DNA of 64,000 nt, from assembly GCA_021325635.1 (NCBI GenBank), contig JAJPGV010000033.1, positions 62,001 to 126,000 on the forward strand, read 5' to 3'. The notes under the pieces are model-generated. The model did no database searches and was not told the DNA's origin. It was given only the letters and a program-made list of their open reading frames with translations. Position numbers and translations under genes: made by a program. This document shows positions 18,613 through 26,697 of this stretch, one piece after another. This DNA is from Chloroflexota bacterium (GTDB taxonomy: Bacteria > Chloroflexota > JAJPGV01). Within the stretch, counting starts at the first letter, position 1. Every line of letters starts with the position of its first letter.

Positions 18613-19950
18613 GTGTCGCAGTCGACGATCAGCAGGCAGCACACGGTCGACGTCGGGAAATACCGACGCCTGCTGGAGGATCTCGTCCCAATGCGAGCTT
18701 CAGGCAGCGTGGCCAAGGTCATCGGCCTGGCCATCGAGGTCGAAGGGCTGAACGCCAGTGTAGGCGAGCTGTGCCAGATCTTGCCGGCCAAGGGCCAGGC
18801 GCCGATGGCCGCGGAGGTCGTCGGCTTTCATGAAGATCGGGTGGTGGTCATGCCCTACGGCGAGCTGGCCGGCGTTCAGGCCGGCTGCGAGGTGATCGCC
18901 TCCGGCCGGCTGTTCGACACACCGGTCGGCGACGCCCTGCTGGGCCGCGTGATCGACGGCCTTGGCCGGCCCATCGACGGCCTTGGCCGGATCCAGGCCA
19001 GCGGCCGGGCGCTCATTCAGAACACACCGCCGCACCCGTTGAAGCGATCGCCCATCGACCAGGTCTTCGTCACCGGCGTGCGCGCCATTGACTCGGTGCT
19101 GACGTGTGGCACCGGGCAGCGCATGGGCATCTTCTCCGGCAGCGGCGTTGGCAAGAGCACGCTGCTGGGCATGATCGCCCGCTATTCGTCGGCCGACATC
19201 AGCGTCATCGCCCTCATCGGCGAGCGCGGCCGGGAGGTCCAGGAGTTCATCCAGCGCGACCTGGGGCCCGAGGGGCTCAAGCGCTCGGTGGTGGTGGTGT
19301 CGACCTCGGATCAGCCGGCGCTGGTGCGCATCAAGGGCGCGTGGGTGGCGACCGCGATCGCCGAGTACTTTCGGGACCAGGGCAAGAACGTGAACCTGCT
19401 CATGGACTCGGTCACCCGTTTTGCCATGGCTCAACGGGAGCTGGGCCTGGCTATTGGCGAGCCGCCGGCGCTGCGGGGCTATACGCCTTCGGTGTTCGCC
19501 CTGCTGCCCAAGATCATGGAGCGCTCGGGCACGTCGGATCGGGGGGCGATAACGGCGTTCTACACGGTGCTGGTCGAGTCGGACGACCTCAACGAGCCGA
19601 TCACCGATACGGCGCGTTCGGTGCTGGACGGCCACATCGTGCTGAGCCGCGACCTGGCGGCGGAGAACCACTACCCGGCCATCGACGTGCTGGCCAGCGT
19701 GAGCCGGGTCATGTCGAGCGTCGTGTCCGAGGATCAGCGGGTGCTGGCCGGGATGCTGCGCGAAACGCTGGCGGTGTATCGCGACGCCCGCGACCTGATC
19801 AACATCGGCGCCTATGTGGGGGGCTCGAACCCTCAGATCGATCGCGCGATTCGCCTGCTGCCGGGCATCACCGCCTTCCTTCGTCAGCGGCCGGAGGACG
19901 CGTCGTCATTCCAGGACACGGTCTCGGGTCTGCGCATGGTGGTCTCATGA
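18613..19950 (+). CDS. fliI: Flagellum-specific export ATPase FliI
   Basis: FliI is the F1-beta-like hexameric ATPase that energises flagellar type III export. The 445-residue protein shows Walker A (GIFSGSGVGKSTLLGM), the GERGREVQEF motif, Walker B (VNLLMDSVTRFAMAQRE), and ENHYPAIDVLASVSRVM near the C-terminus. Length is standard. Translation begins at GTG 18613 directly after fliH, implying coupling. Within residues 100-125 the short phrase DGLGRPIDGLGR is a local duplication. Confidence 0.97.
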   Translation: MSQSTISRQHTVDVGKYRRLLEDLVPMRASGSVAKVIGLAIEVEGLNASVGELCQILPAKGQAPMAAEVVGFHEDRVVVMPYGELAGVQAGCEVIASGRLFDTPVGDALLGRVIDGLGRPIDGLGRIQASGRALIQNTPPHPLKRSPIDQVFVTGVRAIDSVLTCGTGQRMGIFSGSGVGKSTLLGMIARYSSADISVIALIGERGREVQEFIQRDLGPEGLKRSVVVVSTSDQPALVRIKGAWVATAIAEYFRDQGKNVNLLMDSVTRFAMAQRELGLAIGEPPALRGYTPSVFALLPKIMERSGTSDRGAITAFYTVLVESDDLNEPITDTARSVLDGHIVLSRDLAAENHYPAIDVLASVSRVMSSVVSEDQRVLAGMLRETLAVYRDARDLINIGAYVGGSNPQIDRAIRLLPGITAFLRQRPEDASSFQDTVSGLRMVVS

Positions 19951-19989
19951 GTGCAGGCCAGGGTCGTGACGTTCCGGTCCTCGTGAGGC

Positions 19990-20454
19990 GTGGCCGTGCC
20001 GGTTGACCGTACCTTCCGGTTGGAGCGGGTGCTGCGCCTGAGGGAGCAGCGGGAGCGCGAGCTGCAGGGTCAGCTGGCACGCGTGTATCAGCGGCAGCGC
20101 GAGCAGGAAACGCTGTTGGACCGTATGCACGAGAACCGGCGAACGCAGATCGAGCTCATCACCAGTGAGCTGAACTCGAGCCGTGTAGAAATGACCTACG
20201 TTCAGTTCGGCTCGGCCTACCTCGAACGGCTGCAATCCCTGATCGACCGCCAGTCGAACGTTGTCAAGCAGGCGGTGAAGGCCACCGATCAGAAGCGGGT
20301 GGAAGTGCACCAGGCGATGAAGGCGCGCAAGGTTATGGAAAAGCTGCGGCAGCACTGGCACGAGGCGCTGGTCGAAGAGGATCGCCTGCGGGAGATCCGG
20401 CTCATCGACGAGATCTCAACAGTGCAGTACAACCGGCGGCGGGCGGAAGCATGA
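19990..20454 (+). CDS. fliJ: Flagellar export chaperone-escort protein FliJ
   Basis: FliJ is a coiled-coil protein that links FliI to the export gate, analogous to a rotary-ATPase gamma subunit. The 154-residue product is almost entirely charged helix, with N-terminal FRLERVLRLREQRERELQGQLARV matching the FliJ opening pattern and a second long helix to the end. GTG 19990 is the first suitable start after fliI. Position right after fliI is diagnostic of fliJ. Confidence 0.9.
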   Translation: MAVPVDRTFRLERVLRLREQRERELQGQLARVYQRQREQETLLDRMHENRRTQIELITSELNSSRVEMTYVQFGSAYLERLQSLIDRQSNVVKQAVKATDQKRVEVHQAMKARKVMEKLRQHWHEALVEEDRLREIRLIDEISTVQYNRRRAEA

Positions 20455-20463
20455 GTCTTTTCG

Positions 20464-21729
20464 GTGGCCCGGCGTCAGGCTGTCTTCGGCGAGCGAGCCA
20501 TGTTTGAGGGCATCGCGCAGGTTGCCGGCCGGGTGGCGCAGCTGCAGCAGGCGCTGGACTCGTACGCTCAGCCGTCCGCAGGGCCCGCCGCGCCGGATCC
20601 GGGCGCCAAGCAGTCGTTCTCAGGTGCGCTGCGGCAGGCCCAGGGACAGCCGGCCCCGGACCCGCGCGTATCACCGGGGACGGCCGGGGCGACCCAAATG
20701 CCGGGCGAGTCGCCAAACCTGGCCAGCCTGAGCGGGCTGGCCGGTATGGCCGGCCTTGGCGGCGGCAGCTTTGGTCTTCTGGCGGGCCTGGGATCGGACG
20801 GCCAGTCGGGTTCGAACAGCGACAACGGGCTGTCCAGCCTGCTCGATCAGACGGGACAGCCGGGAGCGAGCGGCTTGCCGGGATCGCTGGTGTCCGGCGA
20901 TCAGAGCGGCCTGCAGGGCCTGGTGGGCCAGATCGCCCGCAGCCAGGGTGTCAATCCGGCGCTGGCGCAGGCGGTAGCCAAGGCTGAGTCCGGTTTCAAT
21001 CCGCAGGCCGTGTCTCCGGCCGGCGCTCAGGGCCTGATGCAGCTCATGCCAGGTACCTTCGCCGCTTATTCGAGGCCGTCCGGGGTGCCGGCGGGCCTGC
21101 CGGTGCAGGGCAGCGTCAGCCAGCCCTTTGGCCCCACCCAGCTCGCTCGTGAGCCGTCGTACACCTGGAACGGCCAGCTCTACAGCCATTTCCACACCGG
21201 CGTCGACCTGGCGGCGTCACAGGGCACGCCGATCCATGCCACGCTTGGCGGCACCGTCGAAATCCGGTCGGATCCGGAAGGCTACGGCAACCTGGTGGTC
21301 GTGCATGACGGCCCCTGGGACGTGCTGTATGGCCACACCAGCGGGCAGCCGGTGGGGGTGCAAACCGGAGCGACAGTGCGCGCCGGGGACGTCGTGGGTT
21401 ACGTGGGGAGCACCGGGAATTCGAGCGGCCCGCACGTCCATTACGAGCTTCGTTACCAGGGCCAGGTGATCGATCCCACGCCCTTCATGCGGCCGTCATC
21501 GGGAGGCTCGGGAGGCGCTAACCCCTTCGATCCGGCTTCCAATGCCAGAGCGGGCGTCGGCTATCTCAAGGACATGCTGACGCGCTTCGGCAACAACGTG
21601 CCGGCGGCGCTTGCCGCATATAACGCCGGGCCGGGCGCGGTCGAAAAATACGGCGGCGTTCCGCCCTATCCCGAAACACAAGCCTACGTTCAGCGGGCGC
21701 TGCAATACGCGCGCAACCTGGGAGCCTGA
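20464..21729 (+). CDS. Flagellar-cluster peptidoglycan hydrolase: M23 endopeptidase inserted within an SLT transglycosylase domain
   Basis: The 421-residue protein combines two wall-cutting activities. The transglycosylase (SLT) domain starts near residue 153, with catalytic Glu175 in AKAESGFNP and AQGLMQLMPGTFAAYS at 188-202. It is then interrupted by a complete M23 zinc endopeptidase (about 210-342) with ligands His244 and Asp248 (HTGVD), His291 and HVH at 324-326. The SLT domain resumes with NPFDPASNARAGVGYLKDML, LAAYNAGPGAVEKYGG and PYPETQAYVQ at 353-410. The N-terminal 150 residues are Gly/Ser-rich with no clear signal peptide, so export may be through the flagellar apparatus. The start may instead be ATG 20500. 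It occupies the place where rod-cap hydrolase FlgJ would act. Confidence 0.9.
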   Translation: MARRQAVFGERAMFEGIAQVAGRVAQLQQALDSYAQPSAGPAAPDPGAKQSFSGALRQAQGQPAPDPRVSPGTAGATQMPGESPNLASLSGLAGMAGLGGGSFGLLAGLGSDGQSGSNSDNGLSSLLDQTGQPGASGLPGSLVSGDQSGLQGLVGQIARSQGVNPALAQAVAKAESGFNPQAVSPAGAQGLMQLMPGTFAAYSRPSGVPAGLPVQGSVSQPFGPTQLAREPSYTWNGQLYSHFHTGVDLAASQGTPIHATLGGTVEIRSDPEGYGNLVVVHDGPWDVLYGHTSGQPVGVQTGATVRAGDVVGYVGSTGNSSGPHVHYELRYQGQVIDPTPFMRPSSGGSGGANPFDPASNARAGVGYLKDMLTRFGNNVPAALAAYNAGPGAVEKYGGVPPYPETQAYVQRALQYARNLGA

Positions 21730-21733
21730 GCGG

Positions 21734-22492
21734 ATGGGCAGCATCGCCAGCTTGCGGACAGGCGCTCGCCATCACCTCGCCAGCGCTGCGTTGACGGTCG
21801 TGCTCCTGGCTGGCTGCGGTGCAGCTTCAGCGACGCCGATCGAGCTCGCGCCGGGCTCCGGAAACGCTACGCAAAACACACTTCGCCCGCCCTCGACGGC
21901 GGCTCAGCCCGCGGCGGCCGCGGCGCAGCCGACAGTGGCCGCTGCCCGGCCCTCGGCCGGCGCTTCGACTGCTGCGCGGCCGGCACCTGCGGCCGCCGGC
22001 GCAGCAGCGGCGAGCGCTCCGAGCAGGGCGCAGAGTCTGACTTCCGTGGCCGGCGCGCGTCTGCGCATTCCGTCCATCAGCATCGATGCCCCACTGGTGC
22101 CCCTGGGGGTGGACGGCAATGGCACCATGCAGGTGCCCGGCAATGGGACTGACGTGGGCTGGTACAGCTTCAGTGCGCTGCCAGGGCAGGCCGGCAACGC
22201 GGTGCTGTCGGGGCACCTGGACACGGCGACCAGTGACCGAGCGGTGTTCTCGCGCCTCAAGGAGCTGAAGCCGGGCGATGCCATCTCTGTCGTCCAAGGC
22301 GCCACGCAGGCCAGCTTCGAAGTGTTCTGGTCGAAGTCCTGGGCGGACGATCAGGCGCCGCTGGCGCTGATCTTGGGCAACGCTCCCAGCCCAACGTTGA
22401 CCCTGATTACGTGCGCAGGCACGTTTGACCGGATCAATCGCAACTACTCGAATCGCCTCGTGGTTCGCGCCAAGCTGCCGGGGGCCGTCTGA
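21734..22492 (+). CDS. Sortase (class F-like) with lipoprotein signal, in the flagellar operon
   Basis: ATG 21734 gives 252 residues beginning with a lipoprotein signal peptide whose lipobox LAGC ends at Cys28. An Ala/Pro-rich linker (about 40-100) leads to a sortase domain with IPSISIDAPLVPLGVD, the catalytic His161 in LSGHLD, catalytic Cys227 in LTLITCAG, and the arginine of NRLVVRA (Arg241 or Arg245). Sortases cleave sorting signals and join proteins to wall or to each other. It begins 4 nt after the hydrolase stop and precedes flgB, so it is embedded in the basal-body operon. Its substrate is unknown. A lipobox instead of a membrane helix is unusual for this family. Confidence 0.88.
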   Translation: MGSIASLRTGARHHLASAALTVVLLAGCGAASATPIELAPGSGNATQNTLRPPSTAAQPAAAAAQPTVAAARPSAGASTAARPAPAAAGAAAASAPSRAQSLTSVAGARLRIPSISIDAPLVPLGVDGNGTMQVPGNGTDVGWYSFSALPGQAGNAVLSGHLDTATSDRAVFSRLKELKPGDAISVVQGATQASFEVFWSKSWADDQAPLALILGNAPSPTLTLITCAGTFDRINRNYSNRLVVRAKLPGAV

Positions 22493-22517
22493 AGACATCG
22501 GAGATGAGGAAGGACTT

Positions 22518-22940
22518 ATGAGCTCATTTATTGACGCCGACCGTACCGTTCAGGCCTTGCAGTTCAGTCTGGACGGCCTGGCCAAGCGGGCGCAGGTGGC
22601 CAGTGACGACATTGCCAACGCCGATACGCCGCTGTTCAAGTCGTCGGAGGTGACCTTCGAGAACAGCCTGCGCCAGGCGCTGGTCGGCGCGGGTGGCAAT
22701 CCTGTGCCGTTGACCCTTACCGATGGAGCGCACATCAACCCTGACGAGCAGGGGGCGGCCGCGGTCATCAGCGAGACGCCGCTGCTGAACCTGGTCACCA
22801 AGAACGACGGCAACAACGTAGACATCGAGCGCGAGATGACCACGCTCACCGAGAGCAACATCATGTACGACGCCATGGTCCAGCTGGCGATGACCAAGCT
22901 GAACATCCTGAAGTCGGCTGTGACCGATACACGGCCATAG
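22518..22940 (+). CDS. flgB: Flagellar proximal rod protein FlgB
   Basis: FlgB is a proximal rod subunit. The 140-residue protein has the expected N-terminal rod motif (LDGLAKRAQVASDDIANADTPLFKSSEVTFE), where many homologues read NIANxxTPG, and the C-terminal DIEREMTTLTESNIMYDAMVQLAMTKL helix. ATG 22518 is chosen for its GAGGAAGGA site; upstream in-frame starts fall inside the sortase gene. It pairs with flgC 28 nt downstream. Confidence 0.95.
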   Translation: MSSFIDADRTVQALQFSLDGLAKRAQVASDDIANADTPLFKSSEVTFENSLRQALVGAGGNPVPLTLTDGAHINPDEQGAAAVISETPLLNLVTKNDGNNVDIEREMTTLTESNIMYDAMVQLAMTKLNILKSAVTDTRP

Positions 22941-22968
22941 ATAGCGTGAAGAGGCAAGGGAGGGACCT

Positions 22969-23412
22969 GTGAGCTTTCTCGACTCAATGCAGATCAGCGC
23001 ATCCGGGCTGACCGCGCAGCGACTGCGGCTGGACATCATTGCCAGCAACCTGGCCAATATCAATACGACGCGTACGGCGGAAGGCGGGCCCTACCGCCGC
23101 GAGCAGGCGGTGTTCTCGCCAATCGGCAATGAGTACAGCTTTCACGACGTCGTGCTGGGTCTGGTGGCCCAGCCATCACCTACGCTGGGCGTTCGCGTGA
23201 GCGAGATCCAGCAGGACAATTCCGAGGGAAGGCTGGTCTTCGACCCCGAGCATCCGGACGCTGACGCCAACGGTTACGTGCATTATCCCAACGTCAACCC
23301 GGTCACCGAGATGACCGACATGATTGCCGCCACCCATGGCTACGAGGCCAACATCACTGCCATGAACGCCACCAAGTCGATGGCATTGAAAGCTATCGAT
23401 CTGGCTCGTTAG
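22969..23412 (+). CDS. flgC: Flagellar proximal rod protein FlgC
   Basis: FlgC is the partner proximal rod protein. Its 147 residues include the rod signature MQISASGLTAQRLRLDIIASNLANINTTRT, then GGPYRREQAVF, YVHYPNVNPVTEMTDMIAATHGYEANITAMNATKSM and a short tail, all typical. GTG 22969 is supported by AAGGGAGGG. It is the last gene before a 221-nt non-coding leader upstream of fliK. Confidence 0.96.
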   Translation: MSFLDSMQISASGLTAQRLRLDIIASNLANINTTRTAEGGPYRREQAVFSPIGNEYSFHDVVLGLVAQPSPTLGVRVSEIQQDNSEGRLVFDPEHPDADANGYVHYPNVNPVTEMTDMIAATHGYEANITAMNATKSMALKAIDLAR

Positions 23413-23633
23413 AGGCTTATAACTTGGCTAAAGATGACACAAACATATAGGCAACGAGTAGCTCTCGATAAAGGGCGAATAAAGCACGATGTTTTAGATG
23501 CAGCAGGCATAAGGTCCATCGAGCGATTTGTGTAGGGCCTTGGCCTTTTAGTCCTACCGGCTTTATCCTTGCACCAAGCCGGTGTACGTTGATAAACCGG
23601 AAGAATATTCAAAAGGAAAGGAGGTGAACAGGG
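23413..23633 (+). promoter_or_regulatory. Structured leader region upstream of fliK
   Basis: No convincing gene lies in these 221 nt, which are visibly richer in A/T than their surroundings. ACCGGCTT at 23556-23563 pairs with AAGCCGGT at 23576-23583 (8 bp, 12-nt loop). The same upstream strand, CCGGCTTTATC at 23557-23567, can pair instead with GATAAACCGG at 23591-23600 with one bulge. The two pairings exclude each other, as in a conformational switch. A near-perfect Shine-Dalgarno, AAAGGAGGTGA (about 23618-23626), follows. I could not match it to a known riboswitch, including c-di-GMP classes. Confidence 0.45.
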
Positions 23634-25370
23634 ATGGGTATTCCAGTAACGAATCTCTTGCCCCAATTCGCTTCGGCCCCGGCGGCCAAAGACGGGGGAA
23701 GTGGGAAGCAGCACGGCGACGAAGGGTTTGGCGGACTGCTGGCTGTGGTGAGCTCGAAGAAGCCCGAAGCCAAAGGGAAGGCGGATGCTGCCGATGGGTC
23801 GCCGGCCGGCGCCGATGCGGCCACCATGCAGGCTGAGCTGCTGCAGGTCCTGCAGTCGCTGGCCGATGGACCAATCGATGTGCATGCGCCCGGACTGGGC
23901 TTGAACGAGAGTCAGCAGCAGCGGCTGCTCGCTAACCTCGAGAAGCTGCTGCAGGGCGGAGAAGCGGATCTCGCCTCGCTCTTGGGCGGACTCGCGGGGT
24001 TGCCGTCCTCCGGCCAGATCCCAACCGACCAGCTGCAGGGTGTAGCGCGCTTGTTGGGCACTGGTGCTGAGGGCTCGCTGTCACTGAACGCATTGCTGAG
24101 CAACCTTCAGCTGCTGGCCAATGCCGTCCAGCTCGTCTCGAGCTCGGGTGGCAAGCTGACGCTGCTGCAGGCCGTGCAGGAGCTCGCTCCCGCGGGTGAT
24201 GCATTCGTGCAAGAGCTGGAGAAGGTGCTGCGGAAAGCATCGGAGCAGGACAGCCCCACGGCGCTGCTCGGTGATGCTACCGGCCCGCCAGGCGCAGCGG
24301 AACCGGGCCAAGTGCCTCGGGACGGACCGCAGGAGAGCAGCCAAGCCTCCGCAACCGCAGGTTCGAACGGACGTGAAATGACCCCAGCCAGTGCGGCTGG
24401 CAGTCCGGCGGATGGAGCGGCAGAAGAGGCCAAAGCTTCGGACCAGATCTCGCAGCTGGCCGACTTGCTGCAAGCCCTCGTAGACCGGCAGAAAAGCCCG
24501 CAACAGACGGGAGCTTCGCCGCATTCGGCGGCAACGCCCGCCGGCGCAGGTCACGACGAAGCGCGAATCAGTGTCGCGTCCGATGCCAGCGGGCCACCGC
24601 AGACCGCCAAGCAGGCAGCCAAGGCTCAAGGGCCGTGGGCAGCTGCGCTGGCCGCACTGGCTGTCGAGGCCGAAGATCGCGCTCCCAGTACGGCTACCGG
24701 TGGCGAGGCATCGACCGGCGACAGCAGTCATGCTCACCAGCCGGCTGTATCCGACAGGCCAAACCTGGAAGCCACGGCCGAGGGCACCCTGGCCGCCGGA
24801 GTCGAAAGCGCACCGCTGCCGTCCTTCGCCGCCGCGGTCGCCCAGGGGGCCGGTAACGCCGCCGCGCCGGCGCGAGCGGCGATCGAGCAATCGATCGTCG
24901 ATCAGCTCGTCCAGAGCGCCAGTCTGGCGTTGAAGGATGGTCAGCAGGAATTCCGGGTGCAGCTGAAGCCGGAGTTCCTCGGCTCGCTCGAAGTTCGGGT
25001 GTCGATCGAGGGGGGCGTGGCCGTGGTGCGGATGGCGGCCGAGAATGCCGGCACCAGGCAGCTCATCGACGCCAACATCGCACAGCTGCGACAGGCCTTC
25101 GGCACAGGTGAGGTCCGCATCGAACACGTGCCTCACTTCGGCAGCTCGGATGCGGCCTGGTCCTTCAATCAGGCCGGTCACCAGGGGCTGTGGAGCGGGC
25201 ATAACCCGCAGCAGGGGTCCGGTGCCCTGCCCATGGCTATTCCGTTCTCGGGTCAGGCTGAGGCGGAGCCGGAAGCGGAGTCGAATCCCACGGATCAAGG
25301 CCAACCGGCACTGAGCGGCGTGCCTGACGCGCGGCCGCTGCAGCCGGGCGGCATCGATATTCAAGCGTAA
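23634..25370 (+). CDS. fliK: Flagellar hook-length control protein FliK
   Basis: FliK measures hook length and triggers the switch to filament export. The 578-residue protein has a long low-complexity N-terminal and middle region, with Leu-rich helical patches near 80-180, and the conserved C-terminal Flg_hook domain at about 420-500, seen as QEFRVQLKPEFLGSLEVRV, VVRMAAENAGTRQLIDANI and LRQAFGTGEVRIEHV. This core is the substrate-specificity switch. ATG 23634 has a textbook AAAGGAGGTGA site. flgD follows after 12 nt with another GGAGGTGA. Confidence 0.92.
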   Translation: MGIPVTNLLPQFASAPAAKDGGSGKQHGDEGFGGLLAVVSSKKPEAKGKADAADGSPAGADAATMQAELLQVLQSLADGPIDVHAPGLGLNESQQQRLLANLEKLLQGGEADLASLLGGLAGLPSSGQIPTDQLQGVARLLGTGAEGSLSLNALLSNLQLLANAVQLVSSSGGKLTLLQAVQELAPAGDAFVQELEKVLRKASEQDSPTALLGDATGPPGAAEPGQVPRDGPQESSQASATAGSNGREMTPASAAGSPADGAAEEAKASDQISQLADLLQALVDRQKSPQQTGASPHSAATPAGAGHDEARISVASDASGPPQTAKQAAKAQGPWAAALAALAVEAEDRAPSTATGGEASTGDSSHAHQPAVSDRPNLEATAEGTLAAGVESAPLPSFAAAVAQGAGNAAAPARAAIEQSIVDQLVQSASLALKDGQQEFRVQLKPEFLGSLEVRVSIEGGVAVVRMAAENAGTRQLIDANIAQLRQAFGTGEVRIEHVPHFGSSDAAWSFNQAGHQGLWSGHNPQQGSGALPMAIPFSGQAEAEPEAESNPTDQGQPALSGVPDARPLQPGGIDIQA

Positions 25371-25382
25371 GGAGGTGAATCA

Positions 25383-25949
25383 ATGGCGGTAAGCCCAGTT
25401 TCGGGCGGGGTGTTCATGGACCAGGCGATCCCGGGGATCACCGACATCAGCTCGTTGGCCGCGCCTGTGAACAACCCGCTCGGAACCAAGACCTTTCCGA
25501 ACCTAACTCCGGCCCAGTCGGCCGCGAATGCCAATGCGGCCGGAGCCACTCCGGGCAGCTCGTCGACGAGCTCGACCGCCCCAGGAGGCGCGCTGGACAA
25601 GACCGCCTTCCTGCAGCTGCTGGTCAAAGAGATGACCAACCAGGACCCCATGAATCCGGCCGACAGCACGCAGTTCGTGGCCCAGCTGGCACAGTTCAGC
25701 ACCCTGGAGCAGATGCAGAACGTGAACGACGGGATTGGCAAGCTGCAGTCGTCCTTCCAGGAAGCCGAAGCTAGAGGTATGTTGGGAATTCCCATCACCG
25801 CGGTAAACAGCACGACGGGCAAAAACGTCAGCGGGACGGTGGACAAGATCCTGCTGGGCTCGAGCGGCATCCAGGTGGACGTCTCCGGCACACCCGTGGA
25901 TCTGACCGACATCACCGCGGTTGGCGCGGGTCCGGCGACAGGGCCATAA
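25383..25949 (+). CDS. flgD: Hook-cap protein FlgD
   Basis: FlgD caps the growing hook and directs FlgE assembly. The 188-residue protein shows the conserved FlgD N-terminal core at about 73-120: KTAFLQLLVKEMTNQDPMNP, then STQFVAQLAQFSTLEQMQN. It then has a short C-terminal part (GMLGIPITAVNSTTGKNVSGTVDKI); the tandem Tudor/FnIII region of longer FlgD proteins is reduced. ATG 25383 stands behind AAGGAGGTGAATCA. Hook genes follow directly. Confidence 0.94.
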   Translation: MAVSPVSGGVFMDQAIPGITDISSLAAPVNNPLGTKTFPNLTPAQSAANANAAGATPGSSSTSSTAPGGALDKTAFLQLLVKEMTNQDPMNPADSTQFVAQLAQFSTLEQMQNVNDGIGKLQSSFQEAEARGMLGIPITAVNSTTGKNVSGTVDKILLGSSGIQVDVSGTPVDLTDITAVGAGPATGP

Positions 25950-25952
25950 CAT

Positions 25953-26381
25953 ATGGCTATGGACGATGTGCTGCCACTTCAACCGAATCCCGGGATCGCA
26001 CAGCCCGCGCCGCTTTCGGGCGACGGGCTCAAGGCGCCGGCTTCGGGGCCAGGGACTTCGTCCGGCGAGCCATTCGACGTCGTCCTGCGGGAGCAGCTGC
26101 TGCAGTCGGCTCCTCCTCAGGAGCAAGCGTCTGTCAGGTTTTCTACGCATGCGCAGCAACGGCTGCAGCAGCGCGACATCACGCTCGGTGACGAGGACGT
26201 GGCCAAGATCAACGACGCCGTCAACCGGGCTCACGAAAAGGGCGCCAAGGAGAGCCTGATCTTGCTGGACGATATGGCTTTCGTGGTCAGCGTCAAGAAC
26301 AGGGTGGTCATTACCGCGGTGGACCAGCCCAGCTTGAAGCAAAACGTATTCACCAACATTGACTCGGTGGTCATTGCGTAA
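25953..26381 (+). CDS. Flagellar operon protein of the TIGR02530 family
   Basis: This small protein is found between flgD and flgE in many Gram-positive and related flagellar operons; its biochemical role is not established. The 142-residue product has a disordered first half and the conserved domain from about residue 62: VRFSTHAQQRLQQRDITLG, KGAKESLILLDDMAFVVSVKN and ITAVDQPSLKQNVFTNIDSVVI. It starts at ATG 25953, 3 nt after flgD. Context and motifs make the family assignment secure even though the function is not. Confidence 0.9.
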   Translation: MAMDDVLPLQPNPGIAQPAPLSGDGLKAPASGPGTSSGEPFDVVLREQLLQSAPPQEQASVRFSTHAQQRLQQRDITLGDEDVAKINDAVNRAHEKGAKESLILLDDMAFVVSVKNRVVITAVDQPSLKQNVFTNIDSVVIA

Positions 26382-26697
26382 GAAGTGCCGGCGCCGCTGC
26401 TGAGCGCCGTGCCGCAAGGGAAGCGAAGGAGGATGCCTAGAGACTGATTAGGACCTGCTGGCGCACGAGTGGGCGAGCTGCGGTTCGCACCGCCCGCTGC
26501 TCGAGCCAGCATTCCATGTGGCACATGCCGTGCAGGGAGCCGGACCTCTTTGAGGAGGCTCACCGTCCGAAGTTCTGAAGGCCGCGGAACGCGGCAGGAC
26601 GGTCTTTCCACGACTTGTGCCTCCCGTTAGGGTGCCGGACACAGCCTGAGCTTGGCTCAGATGCGCCCAGCACATAGCACGTCACAAGGAGGTACAC
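26382..26697 (+). promoter_or_regulatory. 316-nt non-coding leader with stacked hairpins upstream of flgE
   Basis: No gene is visible here. The region holds several perfect short hairpins. ACCGTCC at 26562-26568 pairs with GGACGGT at 26597-26603, enclosing a 12-nt internal loop and GCCGCG-GAA-CGCGGC at 26581-26595. CCTC-TTT-GAGG lies at 26545-26555 and CTGAGC-TTG-GCTCAG at 26646-26660. A strong AAGGAGG Shine-Dalgarno precedes flgE. It could be a structured 5' leader or processing region controlling hook protein synthesis. No promoter could be fixed by eye. Confidence 0.45.

Noticed and set aside
23427-23452. Third sigma-28-type promoter before fliK (GGCTAAAG present)
   Set aside because: The upstream box matches the other two sites, but no CCGATAA follows at the right distance; the only CGATAA lies about 33 nt downstream of TAAA, far too wide.
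23413-23633. Class I c-di-GMP riboswitch
   Set aside because: The conserved GGCAAACC and GACGCAAAGCC elements are absent on both strands, so only an unclassified structured leader is claimed.
26382-26697. tRNA gene suggested by a GGTTCGCACC stretch
   Set aside because: No acceptor or anticodon arm can be drawn around it and the T-loop consensus GTTCRA is not met.
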